Below are positions 34,468 to 42,754 of a stretch of 64,000 bases of DNA, one piece after another. The position numbers and the translations under genes were made by a program. This stretch comes from Acidobacteriota bacterium (GTDB taxonomy: Bacteria > Acidobacteriota > Terriglobia > Terriglobales > SCQP01), in contig JAJYIU010000002.1 in the NCBI GenBank assembly GCA_021789895.1, positions 29,805-93,804 of the forward strand, written 5' to 3'. The notes below the pieces were generated by a model. It was not told the DNA's origin. It saw only the letters and a program-made list of their open reading frames with translations, and made no database searches. The first letter of the stretch is position 1. Each line of letters begins with the position of its first letter.

Positions 34468-37068
34468 ATGCTGATAAAAAGAGCTGGGAGAGAACGTCTG
34501 AAATTCACCCTTCATGGCCCGCGGTGGATGCGCTGGCTGGTGCACCCGGTAACGAAGGTCCTGCTGGCGCTGCTGCTGGTCATCGCGGTTGCGGGCGGCT
34601 GGGTCTTCATCCATTTGTATAACCGCTATTCGCGACTGATTGACGAGCGCTTGAGCGGCAGCATCTTCGCCCACCCCTCCATCCTGTTCGCCGCGCCGCA
34701 GCAGATTTATACGGGCGAAGCGATCACCCCCGCCGAGGTGGAGCAGCATCTGCTGCGCGCCGGCTACAACCATGGCCCGGCCTCGCCGGTGGGCGTCTAT
34801 CACCTGGCCGGCAGCCGGCTGGTGATCCAGCCGGGGCCGGAATCGTTCCTTTCGCCCGAGCCGGTCAGCCTGCAATTCCAGGGCGGGACAATTGCCGCCA
34901 TCACCGATCCCACCACCGGGCTGCAGTTGGGCAGTTACGCGCTCGAGCCGGAAGTGCTGACCACCCTGAACGATACCCGCGGGGTCAAGCGGCAGCTGCT
35001 GCGCTATCGCGACCTGCCGCCGGAGCTGGTGCAGGCGGTGCTGGCCACCGAAGACCAGTACTTTTTCCAGCACGGCGCGATTGACTACCCGCGCGTGCTC
35101 GCCGCCGCCTGGCGCGACCTGCGCAGCGGGCGCAAAGAACAGGGCGCCAGCACGCTGACCATGCAGGTGGCGCGCAACTTCTTTCTATCGCCGAAAAAAA
35201 GCTACCGGCGAAAACTGGAAGAGATGCTGATCGCCATCGAACTGGAGCGGCGCTTCACCAAGCGGCAGATCTTCACGCTATACGCCAACGAGGCCTACGA
35301 AGGCCAGCGCGGCACCTACGCCATCCGCGGTTTCGGCGAGGCGGCGCGGGCGTATTTCGGCATGCCGGTGCGGCAGTTGTCGCTCGCCGATTGCGCGCTG
35401 CTGGCGGGCATGCTGCACGGGCCCAGCCTGGACAATCCCTACCGGCATCCGCACCGGGCCATCCGGCGGCGCAACCTGGTGCTGAAATGGATGGCGCGCG
35501 ACGGCTTCATCACGCCGGCGCGGGAGCAGCAGGCGGCGGTGCAGCCGCTGAAACTCTCGCCGCCCTACGCCGTCAGCGGCGCCGCCCCGTTTTTCGTGGA
35601 CATGGTGCAGGACCAGTTGGCGCACACCGTTCCCGCGCGCCAGTTGCTGTCGGAAAGCTACCATATTTACACCACGCTCGATCCCGACCTGCAGCGCGAT
35701 GCCGCGCAGGCGGTGCGCGACGGGCTCAAGGCGGTGAACGCGCAATTGGCGCGGCGCGCCCGCTATGCCCGCCGGCGCCGCGTCCGCACTCCCCGCGGCT
35801 GGCGCTGGGAGCGCCCGCAGCCGGAGCGGGCGCAGGCCGCTTTGATCGCCCTGGACCCGCACACCGGCGCGGTGCGGGCCCTGGTCGGCGGCGACAATTA
35901 CGCCTTCAGCCAACTCAATCACATTCTCGCCAGCCGCCCCACCGGCAGCATCTTCAAGCCCTTCGTTTACGCCGAGGCCTTGAATACCGCGCTCGACGGC
36001 TCCCCCCTGGTCTTCACCCAGATCTCCTCCTTGATGGACGAGCGCACCACCTTCGCCAACGGCTACAGTCCGACCAACTTCGAAAACAAGTATTACGGCA
36101 AAGTCACCCTGCGGCAGGCGCTGGAGCACTCGCTCAACAACGCCACCATCTCGCTCGCCACCCAGATCGGCTACGCCAAGATCGCGGCGCTGGCGCGAGC
36201 CGCCGGCATCCGCGGGGTCGAGCCCACCCCGGCGATGGCGATCGGCGCCTACGACGCCTCGCCCTGGGAAATGGCGCAGGCGTACACGATCTTTGCCAAC
36301 GGCGGGGTGCTGGTGCAGCCGCGGATGATTTACGAAGTGCAGAATATGCAAGGCCAGGTGGTGATGCGCACCCACACCGTCAGCCAGCCGCTGCTCGATC
36401 CGAGGATTGCCTTCCTGACCACCAACCTGATGCAATCGGTGGTCAACCACGGTACCGGCGTCGGCTTGCGGGTCATGGGGCTGACGCAGCCGATCGCGGG
36501 CAAGACGGGAACCGCCAATGACGGCTGGTTTGCCGGCTATACGTCTTCGCTGGAGTGCATTGTCTGGGTGGGCCTGGACGACTATCACGATCTGAAAATC
36601 GAAGGCGCGCGCTCGGCGCTGCCGATCTGGGGCGAGTTCATGCAACACGCCCTCGAGCTGCCCGCCTATCGCAACGTGCAGCCCTTTCAGCCGCCGCCGG
36701 GCGTGGTGGCGGCGACGCTGGACAAGGCGACCTACCAACTGGTCACGCCGCTGTGTCCCAGCAGCGACAGCCGCGTGAGTTATTTCATCGCCGGCACCCA
36801 GCCGACCCAGGGCTGCGGCGTCAATGCGGTGACCAAACTGCCGGGGGCGATGGTCAACAGCGTCCGCTCGCTCTTTGGCTATCATCCCGCCCCGCCGCCG
36901 CACCCGGTCGCGCCCCCGCCGGCGCCCGCGACCCGCCGCCTGGCCCGGAACGCCGCGCCGGCGCCCGCGCCGCCGCCGAAACCGAAGAAAAAAGGCTTCT
37001 GGGGCAAAGTTTTTGGCGGGCTGTTTGGCGGCGGAAAAAAGAAGCCGTCGCATCCGCCGGAACCGTGA
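34468..37068 (+). CDS. Class A penicillin-binding protein (PBP1-type transglycosylase/transpeptidase)
   Basis: 866 residues. A short cytoplasmic tail and membrane anchor ('VTKVLLALLLVIAVAGGWVF') are followed by a UB2H-like region ('VEQHLLRAGYNHGPASPVGV'). The GT51 transglycosylase follows, with 'LATEDQYFFQHGAIDYPRV' (catalytic Glu) and 'QGASTLTMQVARNFFL'. The transpeptidase has the SxxK serine in 'RPTGSIFKPFVYAEAL', SxN in 'EHSLNNATI' and KTG in 'AGKTGTANDGWFAG'. It polymerises and crosslinks peptidoglycan on the outer face of the inner membrane. The last ~60 residues are proline-rich, then lysine/glycine-rich ('KPKKKGFWGKVFGGLFGGGK'), an unusual basic tail. The start is uncertain: 34468 lies in a weak context. 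Confidence 0.93.
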   Translation: MLIKRAGRERLKFTLHGPRWMRWLVHPVTKVLLALLLVIAVAGGWVFIHLYNRYSRLIDERLSGSIFAHPSILFAAPQQIYTGEAITPAEVEQHLLRAGYNHGPASPVGVYHLAGSRLVIQPGPESFLSPEPVSLQFQGGTIAAITDPTTGLQLGSYALEPEVLTTLNDTRGVKRQLLRYRDLPPELVQAVLATEDQYFFQHGAIDYPRVLAAAWRDLRSGRKEQGASTLTMQVARNFFLSPKKSYRRKLEEMLIAIELERRFTKRQIFTLYANEAYEGQRGTYAIRGFGEAARAYFGMPVRQLSLADCALLAGMLHGPSLDNPYRHPHRAIRRRNLVLKWMARDGFITPAREQQAAVQPLKLSPPYAVSGAAPFFVDMVQDQLAHTVPARQLLSESYHIYTTLDPDLQRDAAQAVRDGLKAVNAQLARRARYARRRRVRTPRGWRWERPQPERAQAALIALDPHTGAVRALVGGDNYAFSQLNHILASRPTGSIFKPFVYAEALNTALDGSPLVFTQISSLMDERTTFANGYSPTNFENKYYGKVTLRQALEHSLNNATISLATQIGYAKIAALARAAGIRGVEPTPAMAIGAYDASPWEMAQAYTIFANGGVLVQPRMIYEVQNMQGQVVMRTHTVSQPLLDPRIAFLTTNLMQSVVNHGTGVGLRVMGLTQPIAGKTGTANDGWFAGYTSSLECIVWVGLDDYHDLKIEGARSALPIWGEFMQHALELPAYRNVQPFQPPPGVVAATLDKATYQLVTPLCPSSDSRVSYFIAGTQPTQGCGVNAVTKLPGAMVNSVRSLFGYHPAPPPHPVAPPPAPATRRLARNAAPAPAPPPKPKKKGFWGKVFGGLFGGGKKKPSHPPEP

Positions 37069-37090
37069 GCGCCGGCGGCAGCGGCGCGGC

Positions 37091-37690
37091 CTAGCGCTTC
37101 GCGGCGGGCGTAAAAATGCCGGAAAAGAGCAGGTCCGTGTACTGGCGGATCAGATCTGCTTCCTGAATCAGCCCTTCCGGGCGGTACCACTGATAGATCC
37201 AGTTGATCATGCCCAACAGCGCGAATGCGGCCACGCGCGGATGCACCGCCGCCTGCGCCAGCCGGCGGCGCTGCACTTCGGCAATCAAGGCTTCCAGATA
37301 GACGATATAGGCTTTCTTGCGGGCGTTGATGCGCTTGCCGGGCTCGGCGGGCAGGGCGCGGTTTTCGTGCAGGATGACGGTGATTTCGCGCTCGCGGCCG
37401 CGCAGCACGAGCTGGATATGCAGCCGGATGCAGGCGCGCAGGCGCTCTTCCGGGTCGGCGATCGGGCGCACCGCGCGCAAAACGCGCTCCTCGAAGATAT
37501 CCATGCCGTAGTTCATGATCTGGAAAAGGATTTCGTCTTTGCTCTCGAAGTGATGATAGAGCGCGGCCTTGCTCAGATCGAGGGCGGAGGCAATATCCTG
37601 CATCGAGGTGGCGTCGTAGCCGCGTTCCTGGAACAGGCGCGCGGCGGTGCGCAGGATCTCGCGGCGGGAATCGGTGAGCGGAGAACGCAC
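37091..37690 (-). CDS. TetR/AcrR family transcriptional regulator
   Basis: 199 residues from GTG 37690. The N-terminal helix-turn-helix is textbook TetR: 'ILRTAARLFQERGYDATSMQ', then 'DIASALDLSKAALYHHFESK' and 'DEILFQIM'. The ligand domain (residues ~60-199) contains 'VILHENRALPAEPGKRINAR' and 'ALLGMINWIYQWYRPEG', which resembles the KstR2/FadR-like TetR_C subset. The frame is open to 37819 but the extension is arginine-rich and lacks a good start. It is divergent from the class V aminotransferase with ~100 nt between, the usual site for its operator, so it may control that gene. Confidence 0.88.
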   Translation of the reverse strand: MRSPLTDSRREILRTAARLFQERGYDATSMQDIASALDLSKAALYHHFESKDEILFQIMNYGMDIFEERVLRAVRPIADPEERLRACIRLHIQLVLRGREREITVILHENRALPAEPGKRINARKKAYIVYLEALIAEVQRRRLAQAAVHPRVAAFALLGMINWIYQWYRPEGLIQEADLIRQYTDLLFSGIFTPAAKR

Positions 37691-37777
37691 GCCGCATGGT
37701 AACAGGCCGCGGCGGGGCTGGCAATCTCCGGGCGAGGGCGGCGGCGAAACCAGCCGCTCCGGCGCGCGGGAGCGGCA

Positions 37778-37783
37778 TAGAAT
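37778..37783 (+). promoter_or_regulatory. -10-like hexamer TAGAAT 7 nt before ATG 37791
   Basis: TAGAAT AGTCCTC ATG, with no Shine-Dalgarno. It lies in the divergent TetR/aminotransferase intergenic region. Confidence 0.45.
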
Positions 37784-37790
37784 AGTCCTC

Positions 37791-39101
37791 ATGCTTCCTG
37801 CAACCATGCCGCGCCGCAACTTCCTCTCCGCCGGCCTGCGCGCCGCGCCGGGGCTGGCGATTTTATCGCGCCTGAATCGCGCCTATGCCGCAGCGGCGCC
37901 GGAGGAACTGGCGGGCGAGGAGCCTTTCTGGGAACAAATCCGCCTGGCGTATGACCGCGCCCCCGGCATTCTCAACTTCAACAACGGCGGCGTGGCGCCG
38001 GCGCCCAATTCGGTGCTGGACGAGCAGATCCGGCTGACGCGGCTGGCCAACCGCGCGCCAGCCTACGAGTTGTGGACGGTGCTCGAGCCGCAACTGGAGG
38101 CGGTGCGCAAGCGGCTGGCGAAGACGTGGGCGGTGGACGCGGAAGAGATCGCGATTACCCGCAATGCCACCGAATCGCTGGAAGCGGCCGAGCTGGGGCT
38201 GGAGCTGAAGCCGGGCGACGAAGTGCTGATCACCAACCAGGATTACCCGCGCATGATCAACACCTGGCGGCAGCGGCAGCGGCGCGACGGCATCGTGCTC
38301 AAGCAGCTTTCGCTCCAGGTGCCGGTGCGGCGGCCGGAAGACGTGGTCGAAACCTACCGCCGGGCGATCACGCCGCGGACGCGGGTGCTGCACTGCTGCC
38401 ATGTGATCAACCTGACCGGCGAGATTTTGCCGGTGGCGCGGCTGACCGCGCTGGCGCGGCAGCACGGCTTGATCAGCATCGTGGACGGGGCGCACGCCAT
38501 CGCCCACTTCCCGTTCACGCTGGCCGAGCTGGGCTGCGACTATTACGGCGCCAGCCTGCACAAGTGGCTTTCCGCCCCGATCGGCACCGGCGTGCTCTAC
38601 GTGCGGCGCCCGTTAATCGAAAAAACCTGGCCGTTGTTTGGGGAATGGCCGGGCGAAGACAAAAACATCCGCAAATTCGAGGAAATCGGCACCCATCCCG
38701 CCGCGCCGCACAACGCCATCCTGCAGGCGCTCGATTTCTACGATGCGCTGGGCTATGAACGCAAGGCGGCGCGGCTGCAATATTTGAAAATGCGCTGGGC
38801 CCGCCGCCTGCTGCGCCAGCCGGGAGCGCGGCTGCTGGCGCAGCCCGGCCGCGGCCACTCCTGCGGCGTGGCGACGATTGATTTCCCCGGCGTCGATCCG
38901 GCTTGGCTGCAGGATCAACTCTGGAAGCAGGACCGCATTCTGGTCCAGGAAATCACCCATCCGGAATTCAAAGGCACGCGCGTGACCCCCAACGTCTATA
39001 ACACCCCGGCCGAGGCGGATCGTTTTTCCGCGGCGATGGAGCGGCTGCTGGCGCAATGGCCGCACCGCAAGCCGGCGGCTGCGGGCTCCCACGCCGGTTA
39101 A
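37791..39101 (+). CDS. Tat-exported class V aminotransferase (isopenicillin-N-epimerase-like)
   Basis: 436 residues. The N-terminus 'MPRRNFLSAGLRAAPGLAIL' (from residue 6) is a Tat signal, needed because the PLP cofactor is inserted before export. The class V fold follows: 'ILNFNNGGVAPAPNSVLDEQ', 'EEIAITRNATESLEAAELG', and the PLP-phosphate region 'ISIVDGAHAIAHF'. The Schiff-base lysine lies in 'DYYGASLHKWLSAPIGTG'. The C-terminal domain ends with 'GTRVTPNVYNTPAEADRF', typical of the IPN-epimerase/CsdA-like clade. The substrate is probably a periplasmic amino acid; the reaction (epimerisation, lyase or desulfurase) is not decidable. It may be controlled by the divergent TetR. Confidence 0.88.
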   Translation: MLPATMPRRNFLSAGLRAAPGLAILSRLNRAYAAAAPEELAGEEPFWEQIRLAYDRAPGILNFNNGGVAPAPNSVLDEQIRLTRLANRAPAYELWTVLEPQLEAVRKRLAKTWAVDAEEIAITRNATESLEAAELGLELKPGDEVLITNQDYPRMINTWRQRQRRDGIVLKQLSLQVPVRRPEDVVETYRRAITPRTRVLHCCHVINLTGEILPVARLTALARQHGLISIVDGAHAIAHFPFTLAELGCDYYGASLHKWLSAPIGTGVLYVRRPLIEKTWPLFGEWPGEDKNIRKFEEIGTHPAAPHNAILQALDFYDALGYERKAARLQYLKMRWARRLLRQPGARLLAQPGRGHSCGVATIDFPGVDPAWLQDQLWKQDRILVQEITHPEFKGTRVTPNVYNTPAEADRFSAAMERLLAQWPHRKPAAAGSHAG

Positions 39102-39252
39102 CGCGCCCGCCAACTGGAGATAGTTTCATCGAAATGCGCAGACTGATTTCTCCATCGTGTGAACTGGAGTAATTGCGGTCTTCATCAGGCTTGACTGACC
39201 AGGGCTTTGCGCCTCGTTATATCCGCACCTTCGAAACACCCTATTACGGCAG

Positions 39253-39272
39253 ACCCGCCCGGCCGGGTTTTT
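39253..39272 (+). terminator. Possible intrinsic terminator after the aminotransferase gene
   Basis: ACCCG (39253-39257), 6-nt loop, CGGGT (39264-39268), then a T-run to 39272. It lies 150 nt after the stop at 39101, in a 402-bp gap (39102-39503) that shows no other feature except the Shine-Dalgarno of the next gene. Confidence 0.35.
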
Positions 39273-39503
39273 CCCCATTTCAGGGGCGCTGCCGCTCAGC
39301 TTGGCTTAAGCTTTCTCCGCGCTTGCATTCACGTTGTTTTAACCTTTTTTGTTTCATTCTTACACGCAGGAAGTAAGAAGTAACCGGCATGCGGACTTGC
39401 AATGAGCGTCCATCGCCATCCCCGGCCGCGGTTTCGAACGATGGACAGGGAAATGCAGAGAAACCGGTGTTGGTTCTGGAGCCCAGCGCTCCGAGGAGGC
39501 ACG

Positions 39504-40685
39504 ATGAAAAGCGGGACTTTGCAACTTCGGTGGCTGGCGGCGCTGCTGCTGTTGTTGGCGCCGCTGGCTTTGAGCACGCATCTGGCCGGCCAGGTTTCCA
39601 TCGGCATCGGCATACAAATCGGGCCGCCGGCGCTGCCGGTGTATGTGCAGCCGCCCTGCCCCGAGCCAAATTTGATCTGGACGCCGGGATATTGGGCCTG
39701 GGGCCCGTATGGCTATTACTGGGTGCCGGGCGCCTGGATCATGCCGCCCGAGCCCGGACTGTTGTGGACGCCGGGCTGGTGGGGCTGGAATGACGACGCC
39801 TATTATTGGCATCCCGGCTATTGGGGCCCGCGCGTCGGCTTTTATGGCGGCATCAATTACGGCTACGGCTATTTCGGCTATGGCTACGTAGGCGGATATT
39901 GGGACCGCGATCGCTTCTTTTATAACCGCGACGTCAATCGGATTGACGACCGCTATGTGCACGACGTCTATTACCGCCATGTGGACCGGCGCGAGTTCAA
40001 CCAGCGGCGGATCAGCTTTAATGGACCCCGCGGCATCCGCGCCCAGGCCAGTCCGGAACAGTTGCAGGCGGCCCACGAGCGGCGCTTTGGCGCCACACGC
40101 ATGCAGCGGCAGCAGGTGCAGCTCGCCGGCCGGGACCGCGGCATGTTCGCCCGATACAATCACGGGCGCCCGCCGGTCGCGGCGGTTTCGCGGCCGGGTC
40201 AGTTTCGTACAGCCGCACCCCGCGGGCCGCAACGCCAATGGCAGCATTTTTCCCCCGCGCGCGGCAACGCGCCCGGTCGCGGCCAGCGCGGCTGGAGCCA
40301 AGGCGGCGGCCAGCACGGCTGGGGACACCCTGCCGGGCGCGGATTCCAGGGCAGACCGCAGGCAGGCCGGCCTTCCAATCGCGCTAACGCTCCGCAAGCC
40401 CGCGGTTGGGGGCATCGCGGCGGCGGCACGAATTTTGGGCAGCGGGCTGCGCGCGGGCCGGCGAATCGCGGCGCGCGCGGCGGCTTCGGCAGGCCGGCCT
40501 ATGCGCGGCGCGGAAATGGCAATCACCCGTATCCGAACCGCCAATTCCAGCGCGGGCCCGGCCCGGGCCGGCATGCGGGCGGGCGTCCGGCGCCGCGCGT
40601 CTATTCCCGGCCGGCCTATCGTCCGCCGGCGCGGGGCCGCGGAGCGCGCACAGGCAATCCCGGGCATTCCCATGGATGGCGGTAA
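39504..40685 (+). CDS. YXWGXW-repeat secreted protein with low-complexity Gly/Arg/Gln tail
   Basis: 393 residues from ATG 39504, preceded by GAGGAGG at 39492-39498. Signal peptide 'LLLLLAPLALSTHLAGQVS'. Residues ~45-125 are YXWGXW repeats, each a variant of W-T/x-P-G-Y/W-W-x-W: 'LIWTPGYWAWGPYGYYWVPG', 'LLWTPGWWGWNDDAYYWHPG'. A Gly/Tyr-rich stretch ('NYGYGYFGYGYVGGYWDRDR') and a charged segment lead to a C-terminal ~170 residues of Gly/Arg/Gln/Ala-rich disordered sequence with RG and GR dipeptides. The YXWGXW family is abundant in Acidobacteriota and of unknown function, probably envelope-associated. A strong terminator follows. Confidence 0.85.
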   Translation: MKSGTLQLRWLAALLLLLAPLALSTHLAGQVSIGIGIQIGPPALPVYVQPPCPEPNLIWTPGYWAWGPYGYYWVPGAWIMPPEPGLLWTPGWWGWNDDAYYWHPGYWGPRVGFYGGINYGYGYFGYGYVGGYWDRDRFFYNRDVNRIDDRYVHDVYYRHVDRREFNQRRISFNGPRGIRAQASPEQLQAAHERRFGATRMQRQQVQLAGRDRGMFARYNHGRPPVAAVSRPGQFRTAAPRGPQRQWQHFSPARGNAPGRGQRGWSQGGGQHGWGHPAGRGFQGRPQAGRPSNRANAPQARGWGHRGGGTNFGQRAARGPANRGARGGFGRPAYARRGNGNHPYPNRQFQRGPGPGRHAGGRPAPRVYSRPAYRPPARGRGARTGNPGHSHGWR

Positions 40686-40708
40686 TACCGCATCGCCTCC
40701 AGGCCGTC

Positions 40709-40740
40709 AACCGCCGGCTTCGCGCCGGCGGTTGTTTTTT
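40709..40740 (+). terminator. Strong intrinsic terminator
   Basis: Perfect 10-bp stem AACCGCCGGC (40709-40718) / GCCGGCGGTT (40724-40733), 5-nt loop, then GTTTTTT. It ends the YXWGXW gene transcript. On the minus strand no T-tract follows, so it mainly serves the plus strand. Confidence 0.9.
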
Positions 40741-40759
40741 AGATGGCAGGCGAAAGCGT

Positions 40760-42544
40760 TCAGGCGGTCGTGGTCTGCGTGGACCCGGCGCTGGGGAAAG
40801 CGAGAATAAAAGCGGCGCCGGCGCCCGGCTGGCTTTCGACCCGGATGCGCCCACCGGCCTGGCGGACCAGGCCATACACCGCCGAGAGCGTCATGCCGCC
40901 TTGCCGGCCGAGCCGTATGCCGGTGGAGAACGGTTCGAACAGGTGGGCCTGCTGCGCCGCATCCCAGCCCGGACCGGTATCGCGCACAATCAACTCAATC
41001 GCTGCCGCCGCTGCGCCCGCGGCGCTGAGGGTGGGCGCCGGCGCCAGGGCGGTGATTTCAGGCCGCGGCAGGTTATGCGTTTCGATGCGGCATTCTCCCC
41101 CCTCGGGCATGCAATCGGCGGCGTTCGAGGCCAGGTGCAGCAGCATCTGCGCGATTTGGCTGGAATCGGCGCGAATGGGCGCCAGGTCCGGATCGAGCTC
41201 CAGGCTGAGCGCGATGGGTTCGCCCAGCGCGCGCCGCAGCAAGGGCGCCAACTCGCGGATTTCACGATTCAGGTCCAACTGGCGCGGCGCGCTCTCCTGG
41301 CCGTCGCCCAGCGCCTGTAACTGGCGCACCACCCCGGTAGCGCTCTCGGCCGCGCTCATGATATTGCCCAGGATGGCCTGATTGCGGCCGCCCTCGCGCT
41401 GGTCCTGGTGCCGCAGCCAGACGCAGCGCCCGAGGATGACGGTCAACTGGTTGTTGAATTCGTGGGCGATGCCGGCAGCCAGCTTGCTCAGCGCCCGGCC
41501 GGTTTGCATCCGGCTGAGCTGTTGTTCGAGCACGCGGCGTTCGGTGACATTGCGGGCAATGACTTCAAATCCGGTCGCGCCGTGGTGGCGCAGTTTCCGG
41601 ACGCTGATTTCCAGCAGGCAGGAAGCGCCGCCGGGCAGCAGGAATTCCAGCGTTTCCAGGCGGGGTTCGGGATGGGTCAACAGGCCCGACAGCGCGGTGC
41701 GGCCGGCGGGGGCGGCCAGCGCGGCCAACTCCACCGCCGCCTGGTCCGGATCTTTTTGAAACAATTCCCGCCAGGCGCGGTTGGCGGTCATCACCCGGCC
41801 TTCGGGCGAGAGCGTAAAGACCATATCGTGGGCGTTTTCAAACAGCCCGCGGTAGCGCTCTTCCGAGTCGCGCAGCGCCGCCACCGCTTCCGCCTGGCGC
41901 CGGGAAAACATCCAGAACGCGCCGGCATAGCCCGCCAGCAGGAAAAACGCGGCCAGGCTGATGCGCCAGGCCCGGCGCCGGGAATAATTACCGCGGCGGC
42001 TGATTTGACCCGACAGGCGCTGGATGCCGTGAAAGGCCTGCAGCGAAACGTCGGCGATGGAGTTATAAACCGCGCGATTGGCGGAATCGGTGCCGGTTTT
42101 ATAGAAGCTGCGCGCTTGCGCCCGGCGGCCTGCCCGCATCAGGCGCAACACCCGCTCGAACACCGCCTGCGCCGCGGCCAGATGCGCGATCAACTGCCGC
42201 GCCGGTCCGGCCTCGACGCTGTGGGCGCCAGCCAGATGGTCCAGCAGCGCTGCCCGGCGCCGCGCGTCGGCCATGGCCTGGCGATAGTTGGCCAGTCCCG
42301 TTCCGGCGCGCGCCGACTGCACGCCGGTACGGGAGTAATGATCAACCACGCTATCGGCCCAACCAAACGAGCTGCCGAGCTTCAACGCCTGCGATTGGAT
42401 CTGGTTCAGGCTGGCTATGCGCGCGCCGGCGTGGCGCAGCCGATTGCCCAACTGCACCGAGAAGTATCCCAATACCAGCACGCCGCCCAGGCTGAGCGCC
42501 AGCAGCGTCCACACCCAGACTGGAATTTGACGGCGGTACCGCAT
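40760..42544 (-). CDS. Membrane sensor histidine kinase with PAS domain
   Basis: 594 residues from ATG 42544. Membrane helix 1 'VWTLLALSLGGVLVLGYFSV' and a periplasmic helical domain (~residues 35-190, CHASE3/four-helix-like) are followed by helix 2 'ISLAAFFLLAGYAGAFWMF'. The PAS domain follows ('RYRGLFENAHDMVFTLSPEG', 'EVIARNVTERRVLEQQL'). The H-box is 'LAAGIAHEFNNQLTVILG' with the phospho-accepting His. The ATPase domain has 'LLHLASNAADCMPEGGECRI' (N-box) and 'VRDTGPGWDAAQQAHLFEPF' (G1/F-box). The HExxN-type H-box suits the HPK4 class. No response regulator gene is adjacent, so its partner lies elsewhere. The ligand is unknown. Confidence 0.9.
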   Translation of the reverse strand: MRYRRQIPVWVWTLLALSLGGVLVLGYFSVQLGNRLRHAGARIASLNQIQSQALKLGSSFGWADSVVDHYSRTGVQSARAGTGLANYRQAMADARRRAALLDHLAGAHSVEAGPARQLIAHLAAAQAVFERVLRLMRAGRRAQARSFYKTGTDSANRAVYNSIADVSLQAFHGIQRLSGQISRRGNYSRRRAWRISLAAFFLLAGYAGAFWMFSRRQAEAVAALRDSEERYRGLFENAHDMVFTLSPEGRVMTANRAWRELFQKDPDQAAVELAALAAPAGRTALSGLLTHPEPRLETLEFLLPGGASCLLEISVRKLRHHGATGFEVIARNVTERRVLEQQLSRMQTGRALSKLAAGIAHEFNNQLTVILGRCVWLRHQDQREGGRNQAILGNIMSAAESATGVVRQLQALGDGQESAPRQLDLNREIRELAPLLRRALGEPIALSLELDPDLAPIRADSSQIAQMLLHLASNAADCMPEGGECRIETHNLPRPEITALAPAPTLSAAGAAAAAIELIVRDTGPGWDAAQQAHLFEPFSTGIRLGRQGGMTLSAVYGLVRQAGGRIRVESQPGAGAAFILAFPSAGSTQTTTA

Positions 42545-42754
42545 GTCCTCGCTTGCGTTGCAGCCCCGGCGCCGAACCTTTGATGGGGCAGATTTTACCC
42601 CAAAGCTCAACCCCGTCAAGCCCGGGGTTCAAACTCGCTGCCTGCGAGAGCCGCCGCGCGGTTGCAGATTGCGGGAAGCATCACCGGCCCGGGCGCCTCC
42701 GCTGCGCAGGGCGGCGCTCCGGCGGCGGCATTCCGGGAACGGCGGCGCGGCCCT

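Noticed and set aside
35278..37053. 591-codon minus-strand frame over the penicillin-binding protein
   Set aside because: Shadow of a well-conserved gene; no recognisable motifs.
37691..37819. N-terminal extension of TetR to 37819
   Set aside because: The extra residues are Arg/Pro-rich and precede the standard TetR N-terminus; GTG 37690 is better.
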